A stretch of 64,000 bases of DNA, taken from assembly GCF_035975855.1 (NCBI RefSeq), contig NZ_CP109055.1:6882001-6946000 (forward strand), read 5' to 3'. Source of the stretch: Streptomyces sp. NBC_01304 (GTDB taxonomy: Bacteria; Actinomycetota; Actinomycetes; Streptomycetales; Streptomycetaceae). Shown here piece after piece: positions 17,585 through 26,953 of the stretch; the stretch's first letter is position 1; each line of letters starts with the position of its first letter. The translations under genes and the position numbers were made by a program. Below the pieces are notes generated by a model. It saw nothing but the letters and a program-made list of their open reading frames with translations. It was not told where the DNA came from and searched no databases.

Positions 17585-17623
17585 GTGCCCCGACCGGAAC
17601 TCCCCCCACTCCGGTCGGGGCAC
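17585..17623. terminator. hairpin between convergent genes
   Basis: A 14-bp perfect inverted repeat (GTGCCCCGACCGGA, 17585-17598, with its complement at 17610-17623) lies between the convergent chitinase-like and bglC genes. It probably ends both transcripts. Confidence 0.85.
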
Positions 17624-17670
17624 GCGCACGTACGTACCGGCGAATGAGCACCTGCGTACGTACCCGCCAA

Positions 17671-19161
17671 CTACCCCTGAAACTCACCCAGTTCGCCGGT
17701 CGCGGCAACCCCCGCGTACCACCGCGCACTCGACTTCGGAGTCCGCGCCTGCGTCTCGTAGTCGACGTACACCGCACCGAACCGCTTGCCGTAGCCGTAC
17801 GCCCACTCGAAGTTGTCCATCAGCGACCAGAGGTAGTACCCGCGCACGTCCGCGCCATCGGCGACGGCCCGGTGGACGGCGGCCAGGTGGGCGTGCAGAT
17901 AGGCGATGCGCTCGGGGTCGTGGACGGTGCCGTCGGGGTCCGGCTTGTCGTCGTAGGCGGCGCCGTTCTCGGTGACGTACAACGGCAGCCCCGGCACCTC
18001 GCGCGCGTACCGCATGATCAGCTCGTGCAGCCCGCCCGGATCGATGGTCCACCCCATCTCGGTGCGCTCGCCCGGAGTCTGGTGGAACGCGATGTCGCCC
18101 GCGCCCGGCCACGGCGAGTGGTCGCTGGCGCCGTGCCCGTCCGCGCGGGGACCGGCGGGCGCGGAGGGCGCGGCCGAGACAAGTGCCGGTGTGTAGTAGT
18201 TGAGGCCGAGGAAGTCCAGCGGCTGGTGGATCGCGCGCAGATCGCCCTCCTGGACGTGCCCCCAGTCGGTGACCCGGGCCGTCTGCTCGAACAGGCCCGC
18301 CGGGTAGGCGCCGTGCAGCAGGGGGCCGTGGAAGACGCCGTTGGCGAGGTTGTCGATACGACGCACCGCGTCCAGGTCCTCGGCAGATTCCGAAACCGCC
18401 CTGATCACCGAGGAGTTGAGGCTGACGCCGACCCGGTTGCGCTTCGGCATGGCCGCGCGCAGGGCGCTCGCGCCGAGGCCGTGGGCGAGATTGAGGTGGT
18501 GGGCGGCGCGCAGGGCCGCCGCCGGGTCGGTCCGGCCCGGGGCGTGCACCCCCGACCCGTAGCCGAGGAAGGCGCTGCACCAGGGCTCGTTGAGGGTGGT
18601 CCACAGCTGCACCCGGTCGCCGAGCGCCGCGCCGACGATCCCCGCGTACTCGGCGAAGCGGTACGCGGTGTCCCGCTCGGGCCAGCCGCCCGCGTTCTCC
18701 AACTCCTGGGGCAGATCCCAGTGGTAGAGGGTGAGCGAGGGGGTGATGCCCCGGTCGAGGAGCTCGTCGACGAGCCGCCGGTAGAAGTCCAGGCCGCGCT
18801 GGACGGCGGGGCCGCGCCCGGTGGGCTGCACCCGGGTCCAGGCGACGGAGAAGCGGTACGAGGTCAGGCCGAGGTCGGCCATCAGCGCGACGTCGTCGCG
18901 GTAGCGGTGATAGTGCTCGACCGCGACATCCCCGGTGTCACCCCCCTCCGTCCTGCCCGGCGTATGACTGAAGGTGTCCCAGATGGACGGCGTACGGCCG
19001 TCCTCGCGTACGGCCCCTTCGATCTGGTACGCGGACGTGGCCGCGCCCCACAGGAAGTCGGCCGGAAAGGCGAGGGGCCCGGTCGAAATGGCCTCAGGCG
19101 CAAGGGATTCAGGCGCAAGGGATGCAGACGTAAGGGACTCAGGCGTAATGGGTTCAGGCAT
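17671..19161 (-). CDS. bglC: GH1 beta-glucosidase of the cellobiose operon
   Basis: A 496-residue cytoplasmic family-1 beta-glucosidase that would split imported cellobiose/cellotriose to glucose. Hallmarks are [15 protein letters not shown] near residue 33, the acid/base Glu in WTTLNEPW near 180, and the nucleophile Glu in [12 protein letters not shown] near 385, followed by [13 protein letters not shown]. It is the last gene of cebE-cebF-cebG-bglC, 113 bp behind cebG. A CebR-like box touches its start codon. The first roughly 28 residues are a degenerate five-residue repeat ([20 protein letters not shown]) with unusual T- and A-ending codons, not seen in typical GH1 N-termini. Confidence 0.92.
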   Translation of the reverse strand: MPEPITPESLTSASLAPESLAPEAISTGPLAFPADFLWGAATSAYQIEGAVREDGRTPSIWDTFSHTPGRTEGGDTGDVAVEHYHRYRDDVALMADLGLTSYRFSVAWTRVQPTGRGPAVQRGLDFYRRLVDELLDRGITPSLTLYHWDLPQELENAGGWPERDTAYRFAEYAGIVGAALGDRVQLWTTLNEPWCSAFLGYGSGVHAPGRTDPAAALRAAHHLNLAHGLGASALRAAMPKRNRVGVSLNSSVIRAVSESAEDLDAVRRIDNLANGVFHGPLLHGAYPAGLFEQTARVTDWGHVQEGDLRAIHQPLDFLGLNYYTPALVSAAPSAPAGPRADGHGASDHSPWPGAGDIAFHQTPGERTEMGWTIDPGGLHELIMRYAREVPGLPLYVTENGAAYDDKPDPDGTVHDPERIAYLHAHLAAVHRAVADGADVRGYYLWSLMDNFEWAYGYGKRFGAVYVDYETQARTPKSSARWYAGVAATGELGEFQG

Positions 19162-19174
19162 GGAAGCGCTCCCA
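19161..19174. promoter_or_regulatory. CebR-like operator at bglC start
   Basis: TGGAAGCGCTCCCA is a one-mismatch version of the 14-bp CebR palindrome TGGGAGCGCTCCCA. It abuts and overlaps by one base the ATG of bglC (19161). Repressor bound here would block initiation or elongation into bglC independently of the main operator. A site at bglC is known in other Streptomyces. Confidence 0.8.
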
Positions 19175-19274
19175 TGAGACGGTAAATGGGGGAGGGGAGA
19201 CAGACGGAGCGGGCAGTCGGGCGGGGCCGGAGCGACAGCGGCCCGGCCCCGCGTGCGCGAAGGGCGCGAAGGGC

Positions 19275-20198
19275 TCAGCCCTTGACCGCGCCCTGCATGA
19301 TGCCGCTCACGATCTGCTTGCCGAACAGGATGAACGCGAAGAGCAGCGGCAGCGTGCCGAGCAGCGCGCCCGCCATGATCACTGCCCGGTCCGGGATGTA
19401 GCCCGTGCCGAGGGAGTTGAGCGCCACCTGCACGGTCGGGTTCGACTGGTTGAGGGCGATGATCGGCCAGAGGAAGTCGTTCCAGGCGAACACGAACGTG
19501 AGCAGCCCGAGCACGGCCATGGCCGGCCGCGCCGCCGGGAAGACCACGTGCCAGATGATGCGCAGACTGCTGGCACCGTCCATCCGGGCCGCCTCGATGA
19601 GCTCGGTGGGCAGCGCCTGCACCAGGTACTGCCGCATGAAGAACACACCGAAGGCGCTGACGAACGTCGGCAGGATCACCGACTGGAGCTGGTTGGTCCA
19701 CTGCAGGTCGGCCATCCACAGATACAGCGGTACGACGCTGAGCTGCGGCGGCACCATCATCGTGCCGATGGTCAGCAGGAGCAGCGCGCCGCGCATCCTG
19801 AACTTCAGCTTGGCGAAGGCGAATCCGGCGACGGTGGAGAACAGGACCGTGCCGAAGGTGATGGTGCTCGCCACGATGGTCGTGTTGAGCATCGCGTCGC
19901 CGAGGCTCGCCTCCGTCCAGGCCCGCTCGAGGTTCTTGAAGATGTTCCCGCCGAACCACAGGGGTGGCGGTGTCTGGGCGAGCCGTCCGCTCGTACGCGA
20001 GGCGGCGATCGCCGTCCACACCAGCGGCGCCAGCGAGATGGCGGTGAACAGGGCGAGCACGGCATAGGTGACGGGCCCCGCGTGCATCGTGCGGCCTGCC
20101 TTCAGGCCCGTACGGCGGTCGGCCTTCAGGCCCGTACGGCGGTCGGCCTTCAGGCCCGTACGGCGGTCGGCCTTCAGGCCCGTGGGGCGGGACTTCAC
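19275..20198 (-). CDS. cebG: cellobiose ABC transporter permease CebG
   Basis: A 307-residue inner-membrane permease of the CUT1 sugar ABC family with six predicted helices. The cytoplasmic EAA loop is [28 protein letters not shown]. It should pair with CebF to import cello-oligosaccharides, energised by a shared ATPase (MsiK in Streptomyces, not in this window). The GTG start overlaps the cebF stop (GTGA) and has GGAGG five bases upstream. The N-terminus before the first helix carries three copies of an eight-residue repeat (TGLKADRR) encoded by perfect 24-bp tandem repeats. Confidence 0.93.
   Translation of the reverse strand: MKSRPTGLKADRRTGLKADRRTGLKADRRTGLKAGRTMHAGPVTYAVLALFTAISLAPLVWTAIAASRTSGRLAQTPPPLWFGGNIFKNLERAWTEASLGDAMLNTTIVASTITFGTVLFSTVAGFAFAKLKFRMRGALLLLTIGTMMVPPQLSVVPLYLWMADLQWTNQLQSVILPTFVSAFGVFFMRQYLVQALPTELIEAARMDGASSLRIIWHVVFPAARPAMAVLGLLTFVFAWNDFLWPIIALNQSNPTVQVALNSLGTGYIPDRAVIMAGALLGTLPLLFAFILFGKQIVSGIMQGAVKG
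20101..20184. repeat. 24-bp tandem repeat in cebG
   Basis: Three identical 24-bp units (20101-20124, 20125-20148, 20149-20172) and half of a fourth encode TGLKADRR repeats in the cytoplasmic N-terminus of CebG. Identical copies suggest a recent slippage expansion. Confidence 0.92.
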
Positions 20199-21196
20199 CG
20201 GTCCCTCCTCAGACGTCGGGCGATCAGGAGATTGACCGCGGCGATGAGCAGCAGGATCGCCAGCATCAGCCAGGCGACGGCCGAGGCCCGCCCCAGATGG
20301 CCGTTGATCCAGCCCTGGTCGTACAGATAGAGGCCCAGGGTCTGGAACTGGTGGGCCGCGCCGCCCTTGGACCCGGACGTGCCGCCGAACAGCAGTGGCT
20401 CGCCGAAGAGTTGGGTGGCCCCGATGGTCGACACGACCACGGTGAACAGGATCGTCGGGCGCAGCATCGGCACGGTCACGTGCCGGAACTGCTGCCAGCG
20501 CGAGGCCCCGTCGAGCGCGGCCGACTCGTACAGGTCGTGCGGCACGGCCTGCATCGCGGCCAGATAGATCAGCGCGTTGTACCCGGTCCACCGCCAGATG
20601 ACGATCGAGGACACCGCGAACTGTGAACCCCAGGTGGATTCACGCCAGTTGATCGGATCGACGCCGACCTGGCCGATCAGCCAGTTGACCATGCCGCCGT
20701 CCCACGAGTACAGCAGCGTGAAGACCAGCGTGGCACTGGCCACGGAGGTTGCGTACGGAGTGAGCATCGCGACCCGCCACAGAGTGGAGCCGCGCAGCTT
20801 GTAGTTGAGCAGATGGGCGATGCCGAGCGCGATGGCGAGCTGGGGGACGGTGGAGATCACACCGATGGTGAAGGTGTTGCCAAGGGCGTTCCAGAAGTAG
20901 TCGCTCCCCAGCAGGTTGCGGTAGTTCTCCAGGCCCAGCCAGGTGCCGCCGTCGAGGTTGGTCAGCTCCAGGCGGTGCAGCGAGGCCCAGCCGGTGTAGA
21001 GCAGCGGGAACAGGCCGAAGGCGCCGAAGAAGACGAAGAACGGAGCGACGAACAGGTACGGCGACGCCTTTATGTCCCAGCGGTACAGACGGCTGCGCCA
21101 CGAGGGCGTGGCGGCCTTGCGGCTCTTCGATGCGGCCGGGGCCGCGTCCCCCGCACCGGGGGACGCGGTCTCGGCGTACTCAGCAGTCTCGGACAT
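20195..21196 (-). CDS. cebF: cellobiose ABC transporter permease CebF
   Basis: A 333-residue permease with six predicted membrane helices after a cytoplasmic N-terminus of about 45 residues. The EAA loop is [28 protein letters not shown]. It should form the membrane channel with CebG and receive sugars from the lipoprotein CebE. It lies 30 bp behind cebE and overlaps cebG by 4 bp. Its start region is a 25-bp direct duplication: a second copy of the start (ATG at 21221, out of frame) would give only a 13-residue peptide ending across the real start. Confidence 0.93.
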   Translation of the reverse strand: MSETAEYAETASPGAGDAAPAASKSRKAATPSWRSRLYRWDIKASPYLFVAPFFVFFGAFGLFPLLYTGWASLHRLELTNLDGGTWLGLENYRNLLGSDYFWNALGNTFTIGVISTVPQLAIALGIAHLLNYKLRGSTLWRVAMLTPYATSVASATLVFTLLYSWDGGMVNWLIGQVGVDPINWRESTWGSQFAVSSIVIWRWTGYNALIYLAAMQAVPHDLYESAALDGASRWQQFRHVTVPMLRPTILFTVVVSTIGATQLFGEPLLFGGTSGSKGGAAHQFQTLGLYLYDQGWINGHLGRASAVAWLMLAILLLIAAVNLLIARRLRRDR

Positions 21197-21224
21197 GGGC
21201 GTCCTCAGCGGTCTCGGACATGGG
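21175..21224. repeat. 25-bp duplication of the cebF start region
   Basis: Two adjacent 25-bp copies with two differences, each starting CCCATGTCCGAGAC on the minus strand. The copy nearer cebE contains an out-of-frame ATG and a 13-codon minigene ([13 protein letters not shown]) whose stop lies inside the cebF coding region. It may modulate coupling between cebE and cebF. Confidence 0.85.
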
Positions 21225-21226
21225 TG

Positions 21227-22537
21227 TCACTGTCCCAGAACATCCTTGATCTCCTCCTGGGCCGCCTCCCAGCCCTCCTCGGGAGTCTTGCCCTGCTGCT
21301 CCACCTGGAGCACACCGATGTCCGTGATGGACTGGCCGATCTGGGCGTCCTTGATGCCATAGATGGCAGAGGGGATGTCCTTCGCGATGCCGGCGAAGAG
21401 CTCGGTGATGGGGGCGTTGTTGAAGTACGCGGACGTCGCGGCCGAAGGCTTCAGCTTGTCGTAGACCGACGGCGTGGACGGGAAGCTGGCCTGCTTGGCG
21501 AAGACCTTCGCGAGCTGCTCGGGCTGGGTGAGCCAGACGGCGAGCTCGGTCGCCTCCTTCTTGTGCTTGCCCGCGCTCGGCACGCCGAGGAAGGTGCCGC
21601 CCCAGTTGCCGGCGGTGGGCGCCTTGGCCATGTCCCACTGGCCCTTGCCGCTCGGGCCGGTCTTCTCCTGGATGTAGCCGGCCATCCAGGCGGGGCAGGA
21701 CACCGTGGCGAACTTGGCGTTGGCGAAGCCCGAGTCCCAAGTCGGGTCGAACTGCTTGAGCTTGGCGGACATGTCGCCCTGCGCGACCTTCATCGCGGTG
21801 TCCCAGGCGTCCTTGCGGCCCTGGCTCTCCTCGTAGATCTCCTTGCCGCTCTTGTCGTAGTAGCGCTCGGTGGCGCCGGCGAAGACGGAGTTGTAGACGC
21901 TGGAGGCGGAGTCGACGAACTTGGTGCCCTTGGGCGCCTTCTTCATGTACTTCTCGCCGAGCGCGACGTACTTGTCCCAGTCGCCGGCCCACGCCTTGGC
22001 GAGCTCCTCGCGGTCGGTGGGCAGCCCGGCCTTCTTCAAGAGGTCCTTGCGGTAACAGAGCGCCGTGGGGCCGATGTCGACGCCGAGCCCGACCGTCTTG
22101 CCGTCCTCGGTCGTGGCCTGCGCCCACTTCCAGTCGAGGTAGGTGTCCTTGGAGACGCCCTTGGCCTTGCTCAGGTCCTCGAACTTGGCGGCCTGGGTCT
22201 GCACGACCTCGGTGATGTTGCTGACCTCTATGGCCGCGACGTCGTTGACACCGGCGCCGGACTGCAGCTGGGTGAGGAGCTTCGGGTAGTAGAGGTCGTT
22301 CCGCTCGATGACGTTCTCTTTGATCTTGATGTTCGGGTGCGCCTTCTCGTACTCCTCGTAGAGCCCTGCCTGCTTCAGGCCCAGCACACCGAACGTGCCC
22401 ACATTGAGCGTGATCTTTCCGTCGCTGCCACCCGAGCCGTCGTCGTCGCTGGAGCAAGCGGTCAGCAGGCCTGTGGCCAGCGTGGTCACGGCCGCCAAGG
22501 CCACCAGTCGCCGGGACCGGCGGGAACTCGTGCGCAT
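21227..22537 (-). CDS. cebE: cellobiose/cellotriose-binding lipoprotein CebE
   Basis: A 436-residue extracellular solute-binding lipoprotein (family 1). The N-terminus MRTSSRRSRRLVALAAVTTLATGLLTACSS shows an Arg-rich n-region, a hydrophobic core and the lipobox LTAC, with Cys about residue 28. The mature part has the usual SBP fold with NEYDK-like hinge regions and many Trp residues (for example WDSGF and WMAGYI) suited to stacking sugars. It is the first gene of the ceb operon, divergent from cebR, with the CebR operator about 117 bp upstream. By family it captures cello-oligosaccharides released by extracellular cellulases. Confidence 0.92.
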   Translation of the reverse strand: MRTSSRRSRRLVALAAVTTLATGLLTACSSDDDGSGGSDGKITLNVGTFGVLGLKQAGLYEEYEKAHPNIKIKENVIERNDLYYPKLLTQLQSGAGVNDVAAIEVSNITEVVQTQAAKFEDLSKAKGVSKDTYLDWKWAQATTEDGKTVGLGVDIGPTALCYRKDLLKKAGLPTDREELAKAWAGDWDKYVALGEKYMKKAPKGTKFVDSASSVYNSVFAGATERYYDKSGKEIYEESQGRKDAWDTAMKVAQGDMSAKLKQFDPTWDSGFANAKFATVSCPAWMAGYIQEKTGPSGKGQWDMAKAPTAGNWGGTFLGVPSAGKHKKEATELAVWLTQPEQLAKVFAKQASFPSTPSVYDKLKPSAATSAYFNNAPITELFAGIAKDIPSAIYGIKDAQIGQSITDIGVLQVEQQGKTPEEGWEAAQEEIKDVLGQ

Positions 22538-22653
22538 TGCGTCCTCCTGATTGCCTGATGTGCCGGCCCCCCGGCCAACTCCACTGCTGGGCCCGTCGGT
22601 TCACTCTGCGGCTCGGGCGGGGAACGTGCGGGATGTGTATGCGTCAGGTACTG

Positions 22654-22667
22654 TGGGAGCGCTCCCA
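22654..22667. promoter_or_regulatory. CebR operator (perfect palindrome)
   Basis: TGGGAGCGCTCCCA, the exact 14-bp CebR box, lies in the 337-bp region between the divergent cebE and cebR. It should control the cebEFG-bglC operon and possibly cebR itself; binding is relieved by cellobiose or cellotriose in studied species. The rest of the gap shows no gene. Confidence 0.92.
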
Positions 22668-22874
22668 TAGGTGATGAGTTGAAGAGTCGCCGTTCGCTGC
22701 GGGGGTGTCAAGGGACCGGACAGTGCGCCCTGTCCTCAGTTATCGGCCTGTTATGGGGAATGCTGTGACGGCCGGCCCCGTGCGGATCGCGTACGGCTGC
22801 GGGGGTCGGTGCCCGAGGCCGGAAAAGATCAGACTGTTAGATTCCTGGCCCAAGGACGTGACGGGAGGCCGGTC

Positions 22875-23939
22875 ATGGCAGCTCACTCGGGGCGCAGCCG
22901 CAGCGGCGGACGGCCGACGCTGGAGCAGGTCGCCGCGCGGGCGGGCGTGGGCCGGGGCACGGTCTCCCGCGTCATCAACGGATCGCCGCGGGTGAGTGAG
23001 GCGACCCGGGCGGCGGTGGAGGCCGCGGTCACGGAGCTCGGCTATGTGCCGAACACGGCGGCCCGCGCCCTCGCGGCCAACCGTACGGACGCGATCGCGC
23101 TCGTGGTGCCCGAGCCGGAGACCCGCTTCTTCGCCGAGCCGTACTTCTCGGACGTCCTGCGCGGCGTCGGCGCGGAGCTCGGCGAGACGGAGATGCAACT
23201 GCTGCTGATCTTCGCGGGCAGTGACCGGGAGCGGCAGCGCCTTGCCCAGTATCTGGCGGCGCACCGCGTGGACGGGGTGCTCCTGGTCTCCGTGCACGCC
23301 AACGATCCGCTGCCCGATCTGCTGGCCCAGCTGGAGATCCCGGCCGTGATCTCGGGCCGCCGCGGTGCCGTCGAGCCGCTCCCCTCGGTCGACTCCGACA
23401 ACTTCGCCGGGGCGCGGTCCGCCGTCGAGCACCTGCTGGCGCGCGGCCGCACGGTGATAGCCACGATCACGGGCCGGCTCGATGTGTACGGAGCCCAGCG
23501 CCGCCTCGACGGCTACCGCGAGGCGCTGACCGAGGCGGGCCACACGGTGGACGAGGGGCTGATCGAGCCGGGCGACTTCACGGAGGAGGGCGGCCGGCGC
23601 GCGATGCTGGAGCTCCTTCGCCGCCGCCCGGACCTCGACGCGGTCTTCGCGGGCTCGGACGTGATGGCGGCGGGCGCGCGGCAGGTGCTGCGGGAGGCGG
23701 GGCGCCGGATACCCGACGACGTGGCCCTGGTCGGCTATGACGACTCGGCGATCGCCCGCCACATGGATCCGCCGCTGACCAGCGTCCGCCAGCCGATCGA
23801 GGAGATGGGCCGCGCGATGACGGGACTGCTCCTCAAGGAGATCGCGGAGGTCTCGGCGGGCCGCACGGCGGCGGCCCGCCGCCCGGACCGGCGCCAGCTC
23901 GTCCTGCCGGCGGAGCTGGTGGTGCGGGCGTCTTCGTAG
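22875..23939 (+). CDS. cebR: LacI-family cellobiose regulator CebR
   Basis: A 354-residue LacI/GalR repressor. The N-terminal helix-turn-helix is RPTLEQVAARAGVGRGTVSRVINGSPRVSEATRAAVEAAVTELGYVPN (about residues 13-60) with the hinge NTAARALAANRT. The C-terminal sugar-binding domain runs to residue 354 and contains the YDDSAIARHMDPPLTSVRQP signature. The ATG at 22875 follows GGAGG. It is divergent from cebE. By family and context it represses the cellulose-utilisation genes and, in plant-pathogenic species, toxin genes as well. A strong terminator follows. Confidence 0.92.
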   Translation: MAAHSGRSRSGGRPTLEQVAARAGVGRGTVSRVINGSPRVSEATRAAVEAAVTELGYVPNTAARALAANRTDAIALVVPEPETRFFAEPYFSDVLRGVGAELGETEMQLLLIFAGSDRERQRLAQYLAAHRVDGVLLVSVHANDPLPDLLAQLEIPAVISGRRGAVEPLPSVDSDNFAGARSAVEHLLARGRTVIATITGRLDVYGAQRRLDGYREALTEAGHTVDEGLIEPGDFTEEGGRRAMLELLRRRPDLDAVFAGSDVMAAGARQVLREAGRRIPDDVALVGYDDSAIARHMDPPLTSVRQPIEEMGRAMTGLLLKEIAEVSAGRTAAARRPDRRQLVLPAELVVRASS

Positions 23940-23969
23940 GTGCGGCTCCGGGGCCCCGACAAACGAAAG

Positions 23970-23997
23970 GGGCCCCGGTTCCGAAGAACCGGGGCCC
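23970..23997. terminator. hairpin after cebR
   Basis: A 12-bp perfect stem (23970-23981 and 23986-23997) with a CGAA tetraloop separates cebR from the convergent tRNA-His. Confidence 0.88.
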
Positions 23998-24008
23998 GAA
24001 TCGATCAG

Positions 24009-24082
24009 GGTGAGTGACGGGACTTGAACCCGCGGCCACCTGGACCACAACCAGGTGCTCTACCAACTGAGCTACACCCACC
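24009..24082 (-). tRNA. tRNA-His (anticodon GTG)
   Basis: A complete cloverleaf on the minus strand. The acceptor is GTGGGTG/CACTCAC preceded by the extra 5' G (position -1) facing C73, as required for tRNA-His. The anticodon loop is TTGTGGT (anticodon GTG). No CCA is encoded. It lies downstream of orn and adpA on the same strand. Confidence 0.95.
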
Positions 24083-24198
24083 ATGTCCGGTCGTTTTTCT
24101 GACCGGCCGAGAAAAAGTGTACAGGGTCCGAGCGGGTGCTCGCGCCCACCTTTTTCCCGGGCCCGCAGGGGCCCTGAGCAGGGGGTCCTGTGCAGGGT

Positions 24199-24801
24199 CT
24201 ATTCGGCGGGCAGGACGTACTTGGCCGCGATGGTCCGCGCGGTCTCGGAGTCGGGGCCGGGCTGCGGGACGAAGATCGCCTCGCGGTAGTAGCGCAGCTC
24301 GGCGATGGATTCGCGGATGTCGGCGAGCGCCCGGTGGTTGCCGTTCTTCTCCGGGCTGTTGAAGTACGCGCGCGGGTACCAGCGCCGCGACAGCTCCTTG
24401 ATCGAGGAGACGTCCACGATGCGGTAGTGCATGTAGTCCTCGAGCGTCGGCATGTCCCGCAGCAGGAAGCCGCGGTCGGTGCCGACCGAGTTTCCGCACA
24501 GCGGGGCCTTGCCGGGCTCTTTGACGTGTTCACGTACGTACGCCAGGACCTGCTCCTCCGCGGTGGCGAGCGTGGTGCCCCCCGCCAGCTCCTCGAGGAG
24601 GCCCGAGGCGGTGTGCATGTTGCGCACCACCTCGGGCATCGTCTCCAGCGCAGCGTCCGGAGGGCGGATCACGATGTCCACGCCTTCGCCGAGCACGTTC
24701 AGTTCCGAGTCGGTGACCAGTGCGGCCACCTCGATGAGTGCGTCGTCCGTCAACGAGAGCCCGGTCATCTCGCAGTCGATCCACACCATGCGATCGTTCA
24801 T
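24199..24801 (-). CDS. orn: oligoribonuclease
   Basis: A 200-residue DEDDh 3'-5' exoribonuclease that degrades nanoRNAs, including pGpG from c-di-GMP turnover. Exo motifs are WIDCEMTGL (D and E, near residue 8), [13 protein letters not shown] (Exo II region) and [12 protein letters not shown] (His and Asp, Exo III). The ATG at 24801 lies 5 bp after the adpA stop, so adpA and orn are co-transcribed at least in part. This pairing is general in Streptomyces, where loss of orn slows growth and blocks development. Confidence 0.96.
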   Translation of the reverse strand: MNDRMVWIDCEMTGLSLTDDALIEVAALVTDSELNVLGEGVDIVIRPPDAALETMPEVVRNMHTASGLLEELAGGTTLATAEEQVLAYVREHVKEPGKAPLCGNSVGTDRGFLLRDMPTLEDYMHYRIVDVSSIKELSRRWYPRAYFNSPEKNGNHRALADIRESIAELRYYREAIFVPQPGPDSETARTIAAKYVLPAE

Positions 24802-24806
24802 GCGTC

Positions 24807-26003
24807 TCAGCCTACGGGGCGTTCCCGCTGGCCGGGGAGCGTCGCGCGGGTGTGGGCGTACGCATCGGAGCTGGGCTTGCCCGGTTCGGTGGGGGCGGTG
24901 GCCCCCGCCAGACCGAGCGAGGAGGCTGCCGCGGCCCGCCGCGACGGCACCGGAAGTGGGTCTTCCGGCTCTGCCGGGCGCTCGCTCTGCGGTCTGCGGG
25001 CGCGGTAGGCCGCCCGGTAGGCCGCGGGTGAGGAGCCGAGCTGGCGGCGGAAGTGCCCGCGCAGCGCGACCGGCGAACGGAAGCCGCAGCGGCCCGCGAC
25101 CTCGTCCACCGAGTACTCCGACGTCTCCAGGAGCCGCTGGGCCTGCAGCACCCGCTGGGTGATGAGCCACTGCAGTGGTGCGCTGCCGGTGAGCGAGCGG
25201 AACCTGCGGTCGAAGGTCCGTCTGCTCATGTAGGCGCGCGCGGCCAGCGTCTCCACGTCGAACTGTTCGTGTAAATGCTCGAGCGCCCACGCCACGACCT
25301 CCGCGAGGGGGTCGGCACCGATCTCCTCGGGAAGCGACCGGTCGAGGTAGCGCTCCTGTCCGCCGGACCGACGCGGTGGTACGACGAGCCGGCGGGCCAG
25401 TGCCCCGGCCGCCTCGCTGCCGTGGTCGGTGCGCACGATGTGCAGGCACAGGTCGATGCCCGCGGCCGTGCCGGCCGACGTCAGGACGTCACCGTCGTCC
25501 ACGAACAGCTCGCGTGGATCGACGTGCACGGATGGATAGCGCTTGGCCAGCGTCGGCGCGTACATCCAGTGGGTGGTGGCGGGCCTGCCGTCCAGCAGGC
25601 CGGCCGCCGCGAGTACGAACGCGCCGGTGCACAGCCCGACGATGCGGGCCCCCTCCTCATGTGCGCGGCGCAGTGCGTCGAGCGCCTCCTCCGGCGGTGG
25701 AGAGGTGATCGAGCGCCAGGCCGGCACCACCACGGTGCCCGCTCGCGCTATCGCCTCCAGGCCGTAGGGCGCGGTGAGTTCGAGCCCCCCTGTGGTCCGC
25801 AGCGGGCCGTCCTCGCCCGCGCAGACAAGAAGGCGGTACCGGGGAACCCCGGCATCCTGTCGGTCAACTCCGAATACGGAGAGCGGTATCGAGCTCTCGA
25901 AGATGGGCCCGCCGCTGAACAGCAGCACGGCGACGATTTCCCTGCGACGCCGACCCGAGAGCTTGCGCGCGCCTTCCAACGCGGCTGCGGAGTCGTGGCT
26001 CAT
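24807..26003 (-). CDS. adpA: central developmental regulator AdpA (BldH)
   Basis: A 398-residue regulator. The N-terminal DJ-1/PfpI-like dimerisation domain (about residues 22-195) has the [17 protein letters not shown] nucleophile-elbow sequence. The C-terminal AraC-type DNA-binding domain (about 230-335) has two helix-turn-helices ([19 protein letters not shown] and [21 protein letters not shown]). A Pro/Ala/Ser-rich tail follows. It activates morphological and secondary-metabolism genes. Codon 244, Leu in EHLHEQF, is TTA, the usual bldA-dependent position in AdpA. GGGGGG stands nine bases before the ATG. A 425-bp upstream region without genes precedes it, and orn follows immediately. Confidence 0.97.
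   Translation of the reverse strand: MSHDSAAALEGARKLSGRRRREIVAVLLFSGGPIFESSIPLSVFGVDRQDAGVPRYRLLVCAGEDGPLRTTGGLELTAPYGLEAIARAGTVVVPAWRSITSPPPEEALDALRRAHEEGARIVGLCTGAFVLAAAGLLDGRPATTHWMYAPTLAKRYPSVHVDPRELFVDDGDVLTSAGTAAGIDLCLHIVRTDHGSEAAGALARRLVVPPRRSGGQERYLDRSLPEEIGADPLAEVVAWALEHLHEQFDVETLAARAYMSRRTFDRRFRSLTGSAPLQWLITQRVLQAQRLLETSEYSVDEVAGRCGFRSPVALRGHFRRQLGSSPAAYRAAYRARRPQSERPAEPEDPLPVPSRRAAAASSLGLAGATAPTEPGKPSSDAYAHTRATLPGQRERPVG
25272..25274 (-). other. TTA (bldA) codon in adpA
   Basis: In-frame Leu TTA at codon 244, just ahead of the first AraC helix-turn-helix. In Streptomyces it needs the bldA tRNA-Leu(UAA), which links AdpA translation to development. Confidence 0.95.
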
Positions 26004-26428
26004 GCGGCTAAGCCCCCCTCGGTGGTCGCGGTGCCCCCGGCGCTGTCCTGCTGGGTCGTGTGCTTCTGCACTTCTCTTCTGAAAGTCACAGCCCCTCGGT
26101 CCTGCACAAGTCCCCCGCCCAGACGGTCATGATCGAATCTACTGTGTCCCGTGGTGCCGACGTGACCAGTTCAGCACCCGCTAGAAAGTCGACATGGCAA
26201 CTTGGCGTGAAGCATTCGATCACGAAGCGTTGCACTCAAGGGCGTTGCTGGGAAGTACGCCTTTGGCCCATGGCCGGTCCCCGTAGGGTGCAGACGCCCC
26301 CCGCTGGGCTTTCTGCCCTGGTGGACAGGGGGTTGATGGGTGTCCGGGCCAAGAGGTGCATGCCCCAAGCACTTTGGCTGAAAAGTGCCGGGAGCGTGCA
26401 GCCGATTCGAGTCAGCCCCCGGTGTATT
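26004..26428. promoter_or_regulatory. adpA upstream control region
   Basis: A 425-bp non-coding stretch between adpA and the preceding membrane-protein gene. It is locally less GC-rich (for example AATCTACTGTG and AAGTGCC). From the literature, the adpA mRNA of S. coelicolor has a long leader and its promoter is bound by AdpA and gamma-butyrolactone receptor proteins. I cannot place the -10/-35 boxes or operators here with confidence. Confidence 0.6.
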
Positions 26429-26953
26429 TCAAGCCGAGTGCCGGCCGCCCCGATGCGCCCCCGAGCCCGTCCTGCCGCGCCGGCCACGACGGATGCCGTC
26501 GTCCGGCCCGTGGGTGTCGCCGCCCTGTGCTGGGACGCCGCCGCCCTGCGCGGGAACGCCGTTGTCCCGCAGCCGCTGCCGGGCCGCCCCGCGTTCCGAC
26601 TGGCGAAGCAGCACACGGCACACCCCTGTCACCGCCGCGAGCCCGAGCGCCGCCCAGGCGGCCCCGCCGAACGAGGTGCCGTACACGACGAGGACGACCG
26701 GTACCAGGACGCAGCTGAAGGCGGCCCAGCCCACCACGTCGCCCACCGCGTGACCCGTCGGCGGCTCCGGGGCGGCCGGGGTCTCCTGGGCCCGTGTGAG
26801 GGAGCCAGAAGAATAAAGGTCAATCGGTTTTTGAGCCGCACTCCACCGTTGCTCGGGCGGCGCCCATCCCTCCCGGCGGCGTCCGGCGCCCGGTGGCGGC
26901 TGGGAAGGGGGGTTCGGGGGTGAGTTCGGGGGCGCGGGCGACGGTCCGGGCAC
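26429..26953 (-). CDS. small membrane protein upstream of adpA
   Basis: A protein of about 174 residues with a Pro-rich N-terminus and two predicted membrane helices (about residues 70-90, VGDVVGWAAFSCVLVPVVLVVYG, and 93-112, GAAWAALGLAAVTGVCRVLL). The Arg/Gly-rich C-terminus contains a VPAQGG duplication. Codons for AQKPIDLYSSG (around 26800-26840) are A/T-ending, unlike the rest, so the true start may be later or this patch may be regulatory DNA. I recognise no function. A similar small membrane protein next to adpA is, as I remember, common in the genus. Confidence 0.6.
   Translation of the reverse strand: MPGPSPAPPNSPPNPPSQPPPGAGRRREGWAPPEQRWSAAQKPIDLYSSGSLTRAQETPAAPEPPTGHAVGDVVGWAAFSCVLVPVVLVVYGTSFGGAAWAALGLAAVTGVCRVLLRQSERGAARQRLRDNGVPAQGGGVPAQGGDTHGPDDGIRRGRRGRTGSGAHRGGRHSA

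Noticed and set aside
24807..25449. Extended N-terminus of oligoribonuclease reaching to 25449
   Set aside because: It overlaps the AdpA DNA-binding domain in another frame; the Orn sequence begins at [15 protein letters not shown] (24801).
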